Source: Sideroxyarcus sp.
GTDB taxonomy: Bacteria; Pseudomonadota; Gammaproteobacteria; Burkholderiales; Gallionellaceae
NCBI GenBank assembly: GCA_030652215.1
Contig: JAUSBC010000077.1
Location: 1-40,250, forward strand
Direction of reading: 5' to 3'
DNA: 40,250 nucleotides
Shown here: piece by piece, positions 16,938 to 25,560 of the stretch
Layout of the letters: each line of letters begins with the position of its first letter
Numbering within the stretch: position 1 is the stretch's first letter
Program-made: the position numbers and the translations under genes
The notes under the pieces: generated by a model
What the model saw: only the letters and a program-made list of their open reading frames with translations
The model's database searches: none
Told to the model about the DNA's origin: nothing

Positions 16938-17732
16938 CTATCGTTTTGAAAGCTTTGACTCCGTCTTGGGTGCTGCAAGTGCAGGTAACTTATCCAAGTA
17001 GGAAAGACTATCCGGGTCTCTCTGTTTGAAATACCTCACCCCATAGTTTGGCAACCAGTGCGTCCTAAACCATTTCCTGAATTTAGCCAAGAACTCGTCA
17101 GGATAAACCTTTGGATGGACAATTTTCCGCCCGTCCAAGTAGTCGTGGGGATATGTGGGCAATTCATCTGTATTGACGCCGTGCTCGTCTCTCAGATATT
17201 CACAGAATTTCAAACCAACCGAGATGTCAGGCACCCATCCTTTCGGCACTTCAAATCCTTGGTAATGGAGGGGACCAAACAAGCTCAGTCCCGTTTCCTG
17301 CAAGATTGAGAAATAACCGGGTGGCACTGCCCCGTCATTTGCAATGTATCTGTTTAGATGATGCGGAAGTGCCGCAGGTGGTGCTCCTTTCCCTGTTGCC
17401 CAGTCGTATACCCATTCAGACACCTGCACCGCGAAATCAGCGGAAAGCCACTGGGCCAAATTTATGGCGACTTTTGGGTGTACCCAAGTTGCGGCAACTC
17501 CGTCATCGCCTCTAACCTCTTGAATCAATTCCAAAGCGCTAATTCGCGTTTTGGCCTCCAACGCGCGAAGGAAATGGCCGGTAGTCTCTAGGCGCACGTA
17601 GTTGTGCCAACGCTTGCTGGCTGCGCTGCATAATGCCGTTGCATTGATATACCCGTCGCTGGTGCGCTGATCGATGACGGAATTATTGACCTCTCTGTGA
17701 ATTAAGGTCAGGGAATACTGATGTTGCGTCAT
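16938..17732 (-). CDS. KilA-N domain protein
   Basis: A 264-residue protein with an N-terminal KilA-N domain (about 5-115). Recognisable segments are SDGYINATALCSAASKRWHNY, quoted here as GYINATALC and WHNYVRLE, plus GDDGVAATWVHPKVAINLAQWL and FAVQVSEWVYDW. KilA-N is a DNA-binding domain of phages, plasmids and large DNA viruses, so a mobile origin is likely. The C-terminal half (about 130-264) is unrecognised; it is rich in Tyr, Trp and Pro with no catalytic motif that I can see. An AAGGAAG ribosome site precedes the ATG. The gene stands alone in an AT-richer patch between two inverted repeat copies, with its own terminator and a divergent predicted small RNA. Its function is unknown. Confidence 0.85.
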   Translation of the reverse strand: MTQHQYSLTLIHREVNNSVIDQRTSDGYINATALCSAASKRWHNYVRLETTGHFLRALEAKTRISALELIQEVRGDDGVAATWVHPKVAINLAQWLSADFAVQVSEWVYDWATGKGAPPAALPHHLNRYIANDGAVPPGYFSILQETGLSLFGPLHYQGFEVPKGWVPDISVGLKFCEYLRDEHGVNTDELPTYPHDYLDGRKIVHPKVYPDEFLAKFRKWFRTHWLPNYGVRYFKQRDPDSLSYLDKLPALAAPKTESKLSKR

Positions 17733-17799
17733 ATCTTGCTTCCTTATAAAAGGCAGCAGGATGCATCTATCGCCAAAATGCTCACACCCGTTAGGAGTA

Positions 17800-17827
17800 T
17801 TTACATGCTGACTAAACTATATATAAT
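17800..17827 (+). promoter_or_regulatory. Strong sigma-70 promoter for the predicted small RNA
   Basis: TTTACA (17800-17805), 16-base spacer, TATAAT (17822-17827). Transcription would begin near 17834 and points away from the KilA-N gene. Confidence 0.7.
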
Positions 17828-17833
17828 GCGCCC

Positions 17834-17945
17834 CGCTGTTAAGTTAAAAAAACGCACTTAGTGACACTGTGGAGGTTGAGCTAAGTGCTTGTTTAGTAAG
17901 TATTACCGTGACCAGCCCGTGCAATCCACGTGGCTGGTTTCTTTA
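17834..17945 (+). ncRNA. Predicted small RNA beside the KilA-N gene
   Basis: A transcript of about 110 nucleotides is predicted between the promoter at 17800-17827 and an intrinsic terminator. It contains a hairpin with perfect 8-bp arms GCACTTAG/CTAAGTGC (17854-17861 and 17881-17888). The terminator stem ACCAGCC/GGCTGGT (17911-17917 and 17932-17938) has an inner CGTG/CACG helix and is followed by TTCTTTATT. No convincing protein is encoded: the only frame lacks a ribosome site and runs past the terminator. A regulatory or antitoxin-like role is pure conjecture. The evidence is structural only. Confidence 0.55.
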
Positions 17946-18111
17946 TTACCTACATAACCATTATAACACAACTGACTTTGGGTCTCGAATTTCCCTCCAA
18001 TAATTTTTCAACATATTGTTTGTATTGAGTTTTATAGTAACATTTTTCGTGCCAGATCCCGCGCAAAAGCTTCAGGATGGGCGCGGAGCGCCCATCCTGT
18101 GGTTTTGACTT
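17946..18111. other. AT-rich gene-free segment with a hairpin
   Basis: No gene was recognised. A perfect 11-bp hairpin, AGGATGGGCGC/GCGCCCATCCT with a GGA loop, lies at 18074-18098, at the inner edge of the right repeat copy. Confidence 0.6.
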
Positions 18112-18358
18112 TCCCCCCCCTGTGCGCCGCCTCGATATTTCGCAAACAAGCGGAGATTTAGGCGAGCACTGTCCGAGCTCCGCGGTGGGGCACGTTTTGT
18201 GTGCCCCGCTAGGGCGAGTTGCGCAGCCCCGCTTGTTTGTGAAATATCGAGGGAACCCCGAAGGGGCGGCGCGCTGGGGGCGCCCTCTTTTGGTTACTTT
18301 TCTCGGCAAGACGAGAAAAGTGACTAGCTGTCGGGCTACCCCCGACGGTGTTGGTTTT
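18112..18358 (-). repeat. Right copy of the island-bounding repeat, inverted
   Basis: Read on the minus strand from 18358 it begins AAAACCAACACCGTCGGGGG and matches the head and tail of the copy at 16619-16840. Its centre differs and includes a large palindrome built on CGATATTTC.CAAACAAGCG. The conserved heads face outward on both sides of the KilA-N island. Confidence 0.8.
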
Positions 18359-18490
18359 GACTTTATAAATCCGCGTGGGCACAGAAACGTGCCCACCCTA
18401 CACGCCTCAAATATTCACAGAGCGCACGCCGCTTCGCGGCGACCCTTCGACAGGCTCAGGGCGAACGGTTTGGTGGTTCCCCAGAATCGA
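18359..18490. repeat. Cluster of short intergenic repeats before mutY
   Basis: Holds a GTGGGCAC/GTGCCCAC hairpin near 18375-18402, a GCCGC-TTC-GCGGC hairpin near 18429-18441, and the sequence CCCTTCGACAGGCTCAGGGC (18443-18462). From memory the last is a frequent intergenic repeat of proteobacteria. Confidence 0.6.
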
Positions 18491-19516
18491 TCAGAGCTGC
18501 TGCAACACCTTTCTCACCGGCGTCGGAATCGCCGCCCCCAACGCCTCCCCCACATCCAACCAAACACTGCCAAGCTCCGCAACACGCAACGGCTTGCTCG
18601 CCAGCCGTATCTTCAATGGTGAGATATGCAACTTGAAGTGCGTAAAGGTGTGGCTGAATGTCTCCAGCCTCACGCCGTCAATCGCGGTCATGCCGCTTCG
18701 CAAAAACCAATCCCTCGCCGCACTCTCATCCTCGAACTGTGGCGGACACCATAACCCGCCCCAGATACCGCTGCCGGGGCGCTTCTCCAGCAGGATGTCG
18801 TTGCCATGCATGAGCAATAGAAAGACAGCATTTCTTTCAGGCACGGCTTTGCGTGGTCGGGGGGTTGGCAATGCGGCGATACGCTCAGTCTGCAAAGCCA
18901 CGCAGTCGGCTTGCACCGGACAAAGCACACACTTGGGTTTGCTGCGCGTGCAAACGGTAGCACCCATATCCATCAGTGCCTGAGTGTAGGTGGCAACATC
19001 GCCTTCCGGCAGCAATGCTTCAGCCTGCTGCCACAACTTCTCTTCAACCTGTTTATCTCCTGCCCATCCTTCGATACCGCAGTAACGCGCCAGCACGCGC
19101 TTGACGTTGCCGTCGAGTATCGCGCGACGTTCGTGGAAGGCTAATGCGCAGACAGCGGCAGCGGTGGAGCGGCCAATGCCGGGGAGTTCGAGGATGTCTT
19201 CCAGCTTGCGCGGAAATTCGCCGTTGAATCTCGCGACGATGATCTGCGCCGCCTTGTGCAGGTTGCGGCCGCGTGCGTAATACCCGAGGCCGCTCCAGTG
19301 GGCGAGTACCTGGTCTTCGGTGGCGGCGGCGAGTGCGGCGATATCAGGAAACGATGCGACGAAGCGCAGGTAATAGGGAATGACGGTGGCGACTTGCGTT
19401 TGTTGCAGCATGATCTCGGACAGCCACACGCGGTAGGCTGCCGCGCCCTGCCAAGGCAGGTCGTGGCGGCCGTGAGTGCGCTGCCAGGCGATGAGGCGTT
19501 GTGCAAATGTGGTCAT
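18491..19516 (-). CDS. mutY: A/G-specific adenine glycosylase
   Basis: Base-excision repair enzyme that removes adenine mispaired with 8-oxoguanine. The 341 residues show the catalytic Glu34 in SEIMLQQTQV, the helix-hairpin-helix LPGIGRSTA (111-119) and catalytic Asp135 in ILDGNVKRV. The iron-sulfur motif C-X6-C-X2-C-X5-C (CTRSKPKCVLCPVQADC) follows. A NUDIX-like domain that senses 8-oxoG covers about 230-341. The gene lies 30 bases after the AsmA-like gene on the same strand, so the two are likely cotranscribed. Confidence 0.96.
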   Translation of the reverse strand: MTTFAQRLIAWQRTHGRHDLPWQGAAAYRVWLSEIMLQQTQVATVIPYYLRFVASFPDIAALAAATEDQVLAHWSGLGYYARGRNLHKAAQIIVARFNGEFPRKLEDILELPGIGRSTAAAVCALAFHERRAILDGNVKRVLARYCGIEGWAGDKQVEEKLWQQAEALLPEGDVATYTQALMDMGATVCTRSKPKCVLCPVQADCVALQTERIAALPTPRPRKAVPERNAVFLLLMHGNDILLEKRPGSGIWGGLWCPPQFEDESAARDWFLRSGMTAIDGVRLETFSHTFTHFKLHISPLKIRLASKPLRVAELGSVWLDVGEALGAAIPTPVRKVLQQL

Positions 19517-19546
19517 GTGCGGGAAGTCAGGTACGCCGCGAATCGC

Positions 19547-21820
19547 TCACTTGAGCAATCCCTTCAGGCCCTTTTTCAATTCTTCCCTGGCCTTGGCCTT
19601 GGCGTCGTTCTTGAGTTTTTCCTTTTTCTCGTCGATCCGCTGCTTCGCCGCGTCCTTCAGCAGTGCGGTGTAATCCACCTTGAATTTCGGATTGTCGAAC
19701 GCGCCGCTGACGTGCACCGGCAGGGTCGCCGTTCTGCCCTGTTCGGTTCTGGCGAAGATGGCCTTGGCGTTGTAGTTGAGCTGGTCGCGTCCGATGTCGA
19801 TGTCGCCCTTGCCGGTGATGCGCAGCACGGCGGATTTCACCGCGAGGTCGTCGTTGTGCGCGACGCCATTCCTGATCTTGAAGCCGGCCTTGAATTCGCT
19901 GAAGGCGGTCTTTTCGTTTTTGTCCACGCCTAGCGTCTGCGTGGTGGTCTCTTTGCTGAGCTTCTGCAAGCCTTGTACCAGCTTGGTCAGATCGATGCCC
20001 TTGATCGCTCCGTTGGCCATATTGACCGTGGCTTTGCCGTTGAGTGCTTTCTTCAGCGCACCTATGGTGTTGCCCTGCGCGGTGAGATCGAGCACGACGT
20101 TGCCCTTGCCTTCGAGCAGTTCCAGCCCGGCAGCATCTTTCATGAGCGGGGCGATGTCGACGCCGGTCATTTTCGCGTTGGCGGCGAAGCCGTTGCTTGC
20201 GGCGTTCACACTTACCTTGCCGTCTATGGCGCCCTTGTACATTTTTGCCGAGAGCGGCGCGATGTTGACGATGCCGTTTTTCGCCTTCACATCCACGCGC
20301 AGTTGCGCGACTTTGATGTTGGCGGCCTTGAACGAGCCGATGCGCAGGCTGCCTTCCAGATTCAGCGGCTTCAGGGCGGACAGATCGAACGGCTGCTCGG
20401 GCTCGGCTTGCCTGCCCTTGTCTATTGCTCCGGTCTCTGCCGTCTTTTTGGGCATATAGGGATCGGCGTCGAATTGATCTATCTGCAAATCGTAGCGGAT
20501 CATCGGCACGTTAAAATTTTTCACCGCGAACTTGGCCTTGATGCGGCTCTGCAACAATCCCCCGGCGAGATTGGTCTCGATGTTCTGCCTGCCGAAATCG
20601 GCGCGTATGCCGCCTTTCATTTCGCTGTCAATGCTCTTGCCCGGCAGTTTGTCGCCGGTCGCATTGAGCGCCAGCTTGAGCGCGGACAGGTTGAATTGCC
20701 GCGATTCAATGCTGCCCGTGAGCGGCGAGGTGAGCTTCAGGGTGAAGGCTTGTTCGGCCTGCTTGAGGGCGGCATCGAGTTGCAGGGCTTCGACCTTGAA
20801 CGAACGCGCACTGCCTTCGATACGCGGCATCGAAAGCGCGGCGAATACATTGCCGAATTCGCCGTCCAGCTTGGCGTTCAAGGCGAAGTTGCTGCCGCTG
20901 AATTGGTCCTTGGTGAGGTTCAGGTCGGGCGCATCCAACTTGGCTTCGAACCTGTAGCCCGTGGCGCCTTGCTTGATATTCGCCGCACCCTTGGTGCCGC
21001 TCGCGCTGAGCGCGAAATTCTGCATGGAGAATTGTTCCGACGCGGGTTGCGCGCTGGCATCTCCGCCCGCCTTCACACTCAGGCCGGTCATGTCGAGCGC
21101 CGCGCCGCCGGCCTGCAGGTCGAGGCCCTGCACCTGGTACAGGCCTTTTTCCAGATCGAAGATGAGCGTGGTCTTGATTTTCACAGCGATGTCCACCGTG
21201 GGTTTGCCGGATTGCACGCGCGCAGCGAGGTCTATCTTGGTCGGCACTCCGCTCGCAATGCGGCCGGTCGCGAGGTTCAGGTCGCTGACGCTGTAACGCG
21301 CGCCGCTTGTTTCATCGCGGTAGCTGAGTTCGGATCTTTCCAGCCGCACCGTCGTGATGTCGAAATGCATCGGGGAGGCGGCCGCAGGAGCCGATGCCGC
21401 CGGGACGGCGGGCAGGTCTTCCCGGCCCAGCAAATCGTCGAGACTGGTCTTGCCGTTCTTGTATTTGACGAGCTGCGCCCTGACGCCGCTCACCGCGACT
21501 TCGTCCACCACAAGCTGCCTGAACAGCAACGGCAACAGCTTGAGCGAAACGGCGGCGCTTTCGACCGAGGCAAATTCCTGCTCACTCTGAAATTCGGACA
21601 GGGACACCTTGCTCAGGTTGGCGCCGAGGACGGGGAAGAAACGCAACTGGATGTCGCCGTCCAGTTTGAGCGTGCGCTGCTTGCCGTCTTTGACGGCCTG
21701 GATGATTTGCGGCTTATAGGTGTTGGGGTCGAAGGTCAACGCGATAAAGGCGAGCGCGCCCGCGACCAGCGCCAGCGCGGCGGCGATTGTCCATAGCCCG
21801 TATTTGAGATATTTGTTCAT
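19547..21820 (-). CDS. AsmA family protein
   Basis: Inner-membrane-anchored periplasmic protein of 757 residues. It has one N-terminal membrane helix (about 8-28), followed by the AsmA opening LTFDPNTYKPQIIQAVKDG. A long beta-rich body and an AsmA-type C-terminal region (NGAIKGIDL, FKAGFKIRNGVAHNDDL, LPVHVSGAFDNPKFKVDY) follow. The last 45 residues form a Lys/Glu/Ala-rich helix. AsmA-like proteins are linked to phospholipid transport and outer-membrane homeostasis in other bacteria. A TATAAT at 21855-21850 on the minus strand is a candidate -10 for this gene. It lies 77 bases downstream of the outer-membrane protein gene. Confidence 0.92.
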   Translation of the reverse strand: MNKYLKYGLWTIAAALALVAGALAFIALTFDPNTYKPQIIQAVKDGKQRTLKLDGDIQLRFFPVLGANLSKVSLSEFQSEQEFASVESAAVSLKLLPLLFRQLVVDEVAVSGVRAQLVKYKNGKTSLDDLLGREDLPAVPAASAPAAASPMHFDITTVRLERSELSYRDETSGARYSVSDLNLATGRIASGVPTKIDLAARVQSGKPTVDIAVKIKTTLIFDLEKGLYQVQGLDLQAGGAALDMTGLSVKAGGDASAQPASEQFSMQNFALSASGTKGAANIKQGATGYRFEAKLDAPDLNLTKDQFSGSNFALNAKLDGEFGNVFAALSMPRIEGSARSFKVEALQLDAALKQAEQAFTLKLTSPLTGSIESRQFNLSALKLALNATGDKLPGKSIDSEMKGGIRADFGRQNIETNLAGGLLQSRIKAKFAVKNFNVPMIRYDLQIDQFDADPYMPKKTAETGAIDKGRQAEPEQPFDLSALKPLNLEGSLRIGSFKAANIKVAQLRVDVKAKNGIVNIAPLSAKMYKGAIDGKVSVNAASNGFAANAKMTGVDIAPLMKDAAGLELLEGKGNVVLDLTAQGNTIGALKKALNGKATVNMANGAIKGIDLTKLVQGLQKLSKETTTQTLGVDKNEKTAFSEFKAGFKIRNGVAHNDDLAVKSAVLRITGKGDIDIGRDQLNYNAKAIFARTEQGRTATLPVHVSGAFDNPKFKVDYTALLKDAAKQRIDEKKEKLKNDAKAKAREELKKGLKGLLK

Positions 21821-21897
21821 ATCGTCACCAGTCCGGTAATTGCGGGCAAATTATAAACGAGGGCATTGCCGCCAGAATGCGGCAGCCGGTCGGAGGC

Positions 21898-22689
21898 TCA
21901 GAACGACACGAGCAGCTTGATGCCCACGGCATCCATTTTGGATTCGGGCTGATGGATCAGCCAGTACGTTCCCGGCAGGTCTCCTGGCTTGTTCGCCCTG
22001 ACGTCTTCGGAGCGCTTGAAGCGCCAACTATCGTAGTAGCCGAGTACATCAAATCGCGGGTTGATGCGATATCCGATTTCCGCATACCCGCTTGCCGCGC
22101 GCCCAGGTGAAATGGCGGGATTGGTGGTGTAGCCCAGGCTGGTCAGGTGGGCGTCTTCGTTGGTCGACACCGGATATTTGATACCCAGCTCTGCGTGCAG
22201 GCCTGCCTGTTTCCCCGGTTTGGCCAGCCGCAACCCGGCACGCAGGAACAGGATGGAAAAGTCTTCGATCTGGCTGCCGCCGGAATTGAGTATGGCGCGC
22301 CGCCACACATCCAGGCCGAGCCCGCCAATCTGGTCCAGCTTGTAGCTGCCGACATTGGAGCGGTACAGCAACTGTGCTTCACTTGCCGCCCCGCTGTATT
22401 CCGTTTGCGTGCTCACCGGTGTGTGGGGCGCGGCCAGCAGGAAAGTATCGTAGTCGACCTTTCCCGCGTAGAGCTTGGCCCGCCACGCATACAGCAATCC
22501 GCGCTCGCCATCCTGCGTCCAATTGACGAACAGGGCGGAACGGGGGCCGTATTCTTTGGGTGTGCCGTCAATTCCTTCAGGGTATTCAACCCAGCGGTAG
22601 TCTTCCAAACCGGCGCCCGCATCCCATGCGGCGCTGGCCGCGGAAGCGGCGGTCAGGAAAAAGATTGCCAGCAGAATTTTTGCAGTCAT
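21898..22689 (-). CDS. Outer-membrane beta-barrel-like protein
   Basis: Exported protein of 263 residues. The start at 22689 (MTAKILLAIFFLTAASA) gives a clear Sec signal peptide and is preceded by GGGAGAG. The longer upstream open frame would antisense-read the flavoprotein gene and is rejected. The mature part alternates polar and aromatic residues (GLLYAWRAKLYAGKVDYD, SGYAEIGYRINPRFDVLGYY) and ends in Phe (KLLVSF), both typical of outer-membrane barrels. No specific family was recognised. It follows the nitronate-monooxygenase-like gene by 40 bases and is probably in the same operon. Confidence 0.82.
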   Translation of the reverse strand: MTAKILLAIFFLTAASAASAAWDAGAGLEDYRWVEYPEGIDGTPKEYGPRSALFVNWTQDGERGLLYAWRAKLYAGKVDYDTFLLAAPHTPVSTQTEYSGAASEAQLLYRSNVGSYKLDQIGGLGLDVWRRAILNSGGSQIEDFSILFLRAGLRLAKPGKQAGLHAELGIKYPVSTNEDAHLTSLGYTTNPAISPGRAASGYAEIGYRINPRFDVLGYYDSWRFKRSEDVRANKPGDLPGTYWLIHQPESKMDAVGIKLLVSF

Positions 22690-22729
22690 CGTCAACTCTC
22701 CCGCGCTGCCGTGTTTGAATGAGGCTTGA

Positions 22730-23980
22730 TCAGGTGTCCGGCAGCAATATCTTGTTGTCGGTGCTGAATTGGTAGTCTTTGAAAATATGCTCGGCAGTGA
22801 GTATGCGGTAGCTGCCGTCGTCCGCCTTGCGCGTGGTGTCCTTGAGGCGGTAGGTGTACTGGCCGCAGGTCCAGCATTTGTAGTTGCGCATGTGCGTGCA
22901 CAGACAGGTCTTGTCGAACACGGCGATTTTCTTGTCGTCCGGATGCAGCGCCACTTCGCGGTTGTACGCGTCGATGTAGTCGCAATGGCCGTTGGCGTCC
23001 AGCAGGTAGCCGTAGGATTCACAGCCGGGGCGGATGCCGGAGCCGATGGACGGGCTGTTCTTCAGCATGCGCATCGGGTAGCCGGTGGGCGAGGTGGCGT
23101 TCACTTCGATGTCGTTCTCGCTGGCCTTGAAGTATTCCTGTTGCACGTCGGCGGGCAGACCGCATTCTTCGGCTACGGTGAAGCGCGTGGCAACTTGCAC
23201 TGCGGCCGCGCCTTCTTCCAGGTAGGCCGTGGCATCGCTGCCGGTAAATATGCCGCCGGCGGGGATCACGGGGATGTCCAATTTTTCGGTGCGCAGGAAC
23301 TGGTGGATCTCGTTGGTTATCGTGCGCAGGTCGTACTTCATCCAGTCGTCCAGCCCGAAACCGAGGTGGCCGCCGGCCAGCGGTCCTTCCACCACGATGA
23401 AATCGGGCAGGCGGTTGGTGCGCGCATTCTTGCGCAGGAACAGTTGCAGCGCGCGCAGGCTGGATACGATGATGCCCAGCTTGGCATCGCGGAAACGCGG
23501 GTGGTCTTCGATCAGCGCGAAGGAGCCCAGATGCAGGCCGGCCGCCAGCGTAATGCCGTCGATGCCGCCGGACAGCGCTTCCCACAGGCGCACCTTGAGC
23601 GTCTCCTTGGGCGCGTTCATGGTGAGCTTTTCCATGCAGTTGATGAAGATCATGCCGGAGCCGCGCTTGGCTTCCATGGTCTTGCTCACATGCAAACGGG
23701 TGGATTCGGCGATATGGCCGAGGTCGAACTTGACGTCGGACTTGTCCGAGTTGTCGATGTTGTACTTGAACTGCAGGAGCTTGGTCTTGACGAAGTCGGT
23801 GTCGTAATGACGGTCCGAAACGGTAGGCAGCATGGCATCCGAGATATGCCCCACGCCGCCCAGGCGGGAAGCCTCCAGCGCCAGTTCCGCCGTGGAGATG
23901 TCCACACCCATGCCCCCGATCATGATCGGGACCAGCTCTTGTTTGCCAAACTTCAGGCGGAAATCATCTACACGTTTCAT
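22730..23980 (-). CDS. Nitronate monooxygenase-like flavoprotein with Cys-rich C-terminus
   Basis: FMN-dependent TIM-barrel protein of the nitronate monooxygenase / 2-nitropropane dioxygenase family, 416 residues. Visible motifs are the N-terminal MIGGMGVDIST, the phosphate-binding GGIDGITLAAG, VVEGPLAGGHLG with the family His205, and PVIPAGGIFTG followed by GAAAVQVATRF. The last 100 residues are unusual. They contain six cysteines within 53 residues (320, 333, 359, 361, 369, 372) including CLC and CWTC, which looks like a metal or iron-sulfur site. A GAGAGAAA ribosome site lies upstream. The substrate is unknown; enoyl-reductase-like or electron-transfer activity is also possible. Confidence 0.85.
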   Translation of the reverse strand: MKRVDDFRLKFGKQELVPIMIGGMGVDISTAELALEASRLGGVGHISDAMLPTVSDRHYDTDFVKTKLLQFKYNIDNSDKSDVKFDLGHIAESTRLHVSKTMEAKRGSGMIFINCMEKLTMNAPKETLKVRLWEALSGGIDGITLAAGLHLGSFALIEDHPRFRDAKLGIIVSSLRALQLFLRKNARTNRLPDFIVVEGPLAGGHLGFGLDDWMKYDLRTITNEIHQFLRTEKLDIPVIPAGGIFTGSDATAYLEEGAAAVQVATRFTVAEECGLPADVQQEYFKASENDIEVNATSPTGYPMRMLKNSPSIGSGIRPGCESYGYLLDANGHCDYIDAYNREVALHPDDKKIAVFDKTCLCTHMRNYKCWTCGQYTYRLKDTTRKADDGSYRILTAEHIFKDYQFSTDNKILLPDT

Positions 23981-24085
23981 TGTTTCTCTCGCTCCTGACG
24001 AGGGGGCATTTTACCCCAAAGCGCCGGGCGGCCCCCGCATAAAGTATCCGCGACGGGCGCTGCACCGGCTGTTGCAATCGGCCTT

Positions 24086-25489
24086 TTATATGACCTTGGA
24101 ATAACGCGCGTGCTCTTGTTTTGCGCGCAGGTACTTGTCGAAAACCATGCAGATATTGCGAATCAGCATGCGCCCCTTGGGGGTGACGCTGATCCATTGC
24201 GGCGAGAGCTTGAGCAGCCCTTCTTTTTCATAATCGGCCAGCTCTTTAAGTTCGGTCGCGAAGTACTGGTCGAAATCGATCAGGTGGGCGATGTTGAACG
24301 ATTCCTTGGATATCTCGAAATGACACATCAGCGCCTGGATGATGGCGCGGCGCACCAGGTCGTCGGCATTCAACTCCATGCCGCGCATGATGGGCAGGGT
24401 GTTGTTGTCCAGCGCATCGTAATACGGTTCCAGTTCGCGGAAATTCTGGCTGTAGGTCGGGCCAACCTTGCCGATGGAACTCACACCGACCGCGATCAGG
24501 TCGCAATCCGAGTGCGTGGAATAGCCCTGGAAGTTGCGGTGCAGCCTGCCCTGACGCTGCGCCACGGCCAGTTCGTCGTCCGGCTTGGCGAAGTGGTCCA
24601 TGCCGATGTAGACATAGCCCGCATCGGTGAGCGTGTTGACGGCCAGCTTGAGGATGTCGAGCTTGGTTTGCGGCGCAGGCAGGTCTTCTTCGTGGATACG
24701 ACGCTGCGGCATGAACAGCTTGGGCATGTGCGCGTAGTTGTAGATGGAGAGCCGATCCGGGTTCACCGCGATAACCTTGTCCAGCGTGGTCTTGAAACCC
24801 TCTATGGTCTGCTTGGGCAGGCCGTAGATCAGGTCTATGCTGACCGACTTGAAGCCGTTGGCGCGCGCGGCCTTGATGACCTGCAGCGTTTCTTCTTCGC
24901 TCTGGATGCGGTTCACGGCTTTCTGCACGGCGGCATCGAAATCCTGCACGCCGATGCTGATGCGGTTGAAGCCCATTTCACCCAGCAGGGCAACCGTGGC
25001 ATCGCTGACCTTGCGCGGGTCGATCTCGATGGAGTATTCGCCGTCTTCCACCAACTGGAAATTCTTGCGGATGGCGCCCATCACGGCGCGCAATTCGTCG
25101 TCGCTCAGGAAAGTGGGTGTGCCGCCGCCGAAATGCAGTTGCTCGACGCGGCGGTCGTCGCCCAGCAGAGCGGCTTGCATTTCGATCTCTTTGATCAGGT
25201 ATTTGACGTATTGGTCGGCCTTGCTGAAATCCTTGGTGACCACCTTGTTGCAGGCGCAGTAAAAGCACAATGTATTGCAGAATGGAATGTGCACATACAG
25301 CGACAAAGGCCGGCTGATACCGCCGATTTCGCGTTTTGCCACCCATTGGGCGTACATTTCGGCGTTAAATGCTTCGACGAAGCGGTCTGCCGTGGGGTAA
25401 GAAGTGTAACGGGGGCCGTTTTTGTCGAGGCGGCGTATCAATTCCAGATCGACTTCGAGCTGGGAGCAAATTTCTTTGTTGTCTGACAT
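24086..25489 (-). CDS. hemN: Oxygen-independent coproporphyrinogen III oxidase
   Basis: Radical-SAM enzyme that converts coproporphyrinogen III to protoporphyrinogen IX without oxygen, needed for haem under low O2. The product is 467 residues. The 4Fe-4S motif PFCNTLCFYCAC places cysteines at 71, 75 and 78, plus Cys80 as in HemN. YTSYPTADRF, HFGGGTPTFLS and the C-terminal HemN domain (ELADYEKEGLL) are present. The start at 25489 (MSDNKE) matches the family. The upstream extension would run through the promoter region. The gene is divergent from fnr. The FNR box at 25547-25560 sits about 41 bases upstream of a plausible start point, fitting direct activation. Confidence 0.97.
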   Translation of the reverse strand: MSDNKEICSQLEVDLELIRRLDKNGPRYTSYPTADRFVEAFNAEMYAQWVAKREIGGISRPLSLYVHIPFCNTLCFYCACNKVVTKDFSKADQYVKYLIKEIEMQAALLGDDRRVEQLHFGGGTPTFLSDDELRAVMGAIRKNFQLVEDGEYSIEIDPRKVSDATVALLGEMGFNRISIGVQDFDAAVQKAVNRIQSEEETLQVIKAARANGFKSVSIDLIYGLPKQTIEGFKTTLDKVIAVNPDRLSIYNYAHMPKLFMPQRRIHEEDLPAPQTKLDILKLAVNTLTDAGYVYIGMDHFAKPDDELAVAQRQGRLHRNFQGYSTHSDCDLIAVGVSSIGKVGPTYSQNFRELEPYYDALDNNTLPIMRGMELNADDLVRRAIIQALMCHFEISKESFNIAHLIDFDQYFATELKELADYEKEGLLKLSPQWISVTPKGRMLIRNICMVFDKYLRAKQEHARYSKVI

Positions 25490-25546
25490 GGGGCTGCTTC
25501 TAAATATGACTGTTTCAGGAATGTGCCAGCATACCGCAAAATGCGT

Positions 25547-25560
25547 TTGATATAGGTCAA
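25547..25560. promoter_or_regulatory. FNR box shared by hemN and fnr
   Basis: TTGAT-ATAG-GTCAA differs from the FNR consensus TTGAT-N4-ATCAA by one base. The left half with its next base (TTGATA, 25547-25552) is also a good -35 for fnr, followed after 17 bases by CATATT (25570-25575). For hemN the box centre is placed for class II activation. Confidence 0.75.

Noticed and set aside
16587..16949. Short frames inside the left repeat copy
   Set aside because: They translate repeat sequence and read through hairpins. Similar frames arise wherever this repeat occurs.
17869..18003. GTG-initiated 44-residue frame overlapping the predicted small RNA
   Set aside because: No ribosome site, and the intrinsic terminator lies inside it, so the RNA would lack the stop codon.
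17950..18396. 148-codon minus-strand frame across the right repeat copy
   Set aside because: Encodes the repeat and its palindromes, not a conserved protein.
19973..21796. 607-codon plus-strand frame opposite the AsmA-like gene
   Set aside because: Low-complexity composition and no start signals; shadow of the real gene.
22690..23022. N-terminal extension of the outer-membrane protein
   Set aside because: Antisense-like, Thr/Arg-rich, overlaps the flavoprotein gene in another frame and would hide the clear signal peptide.
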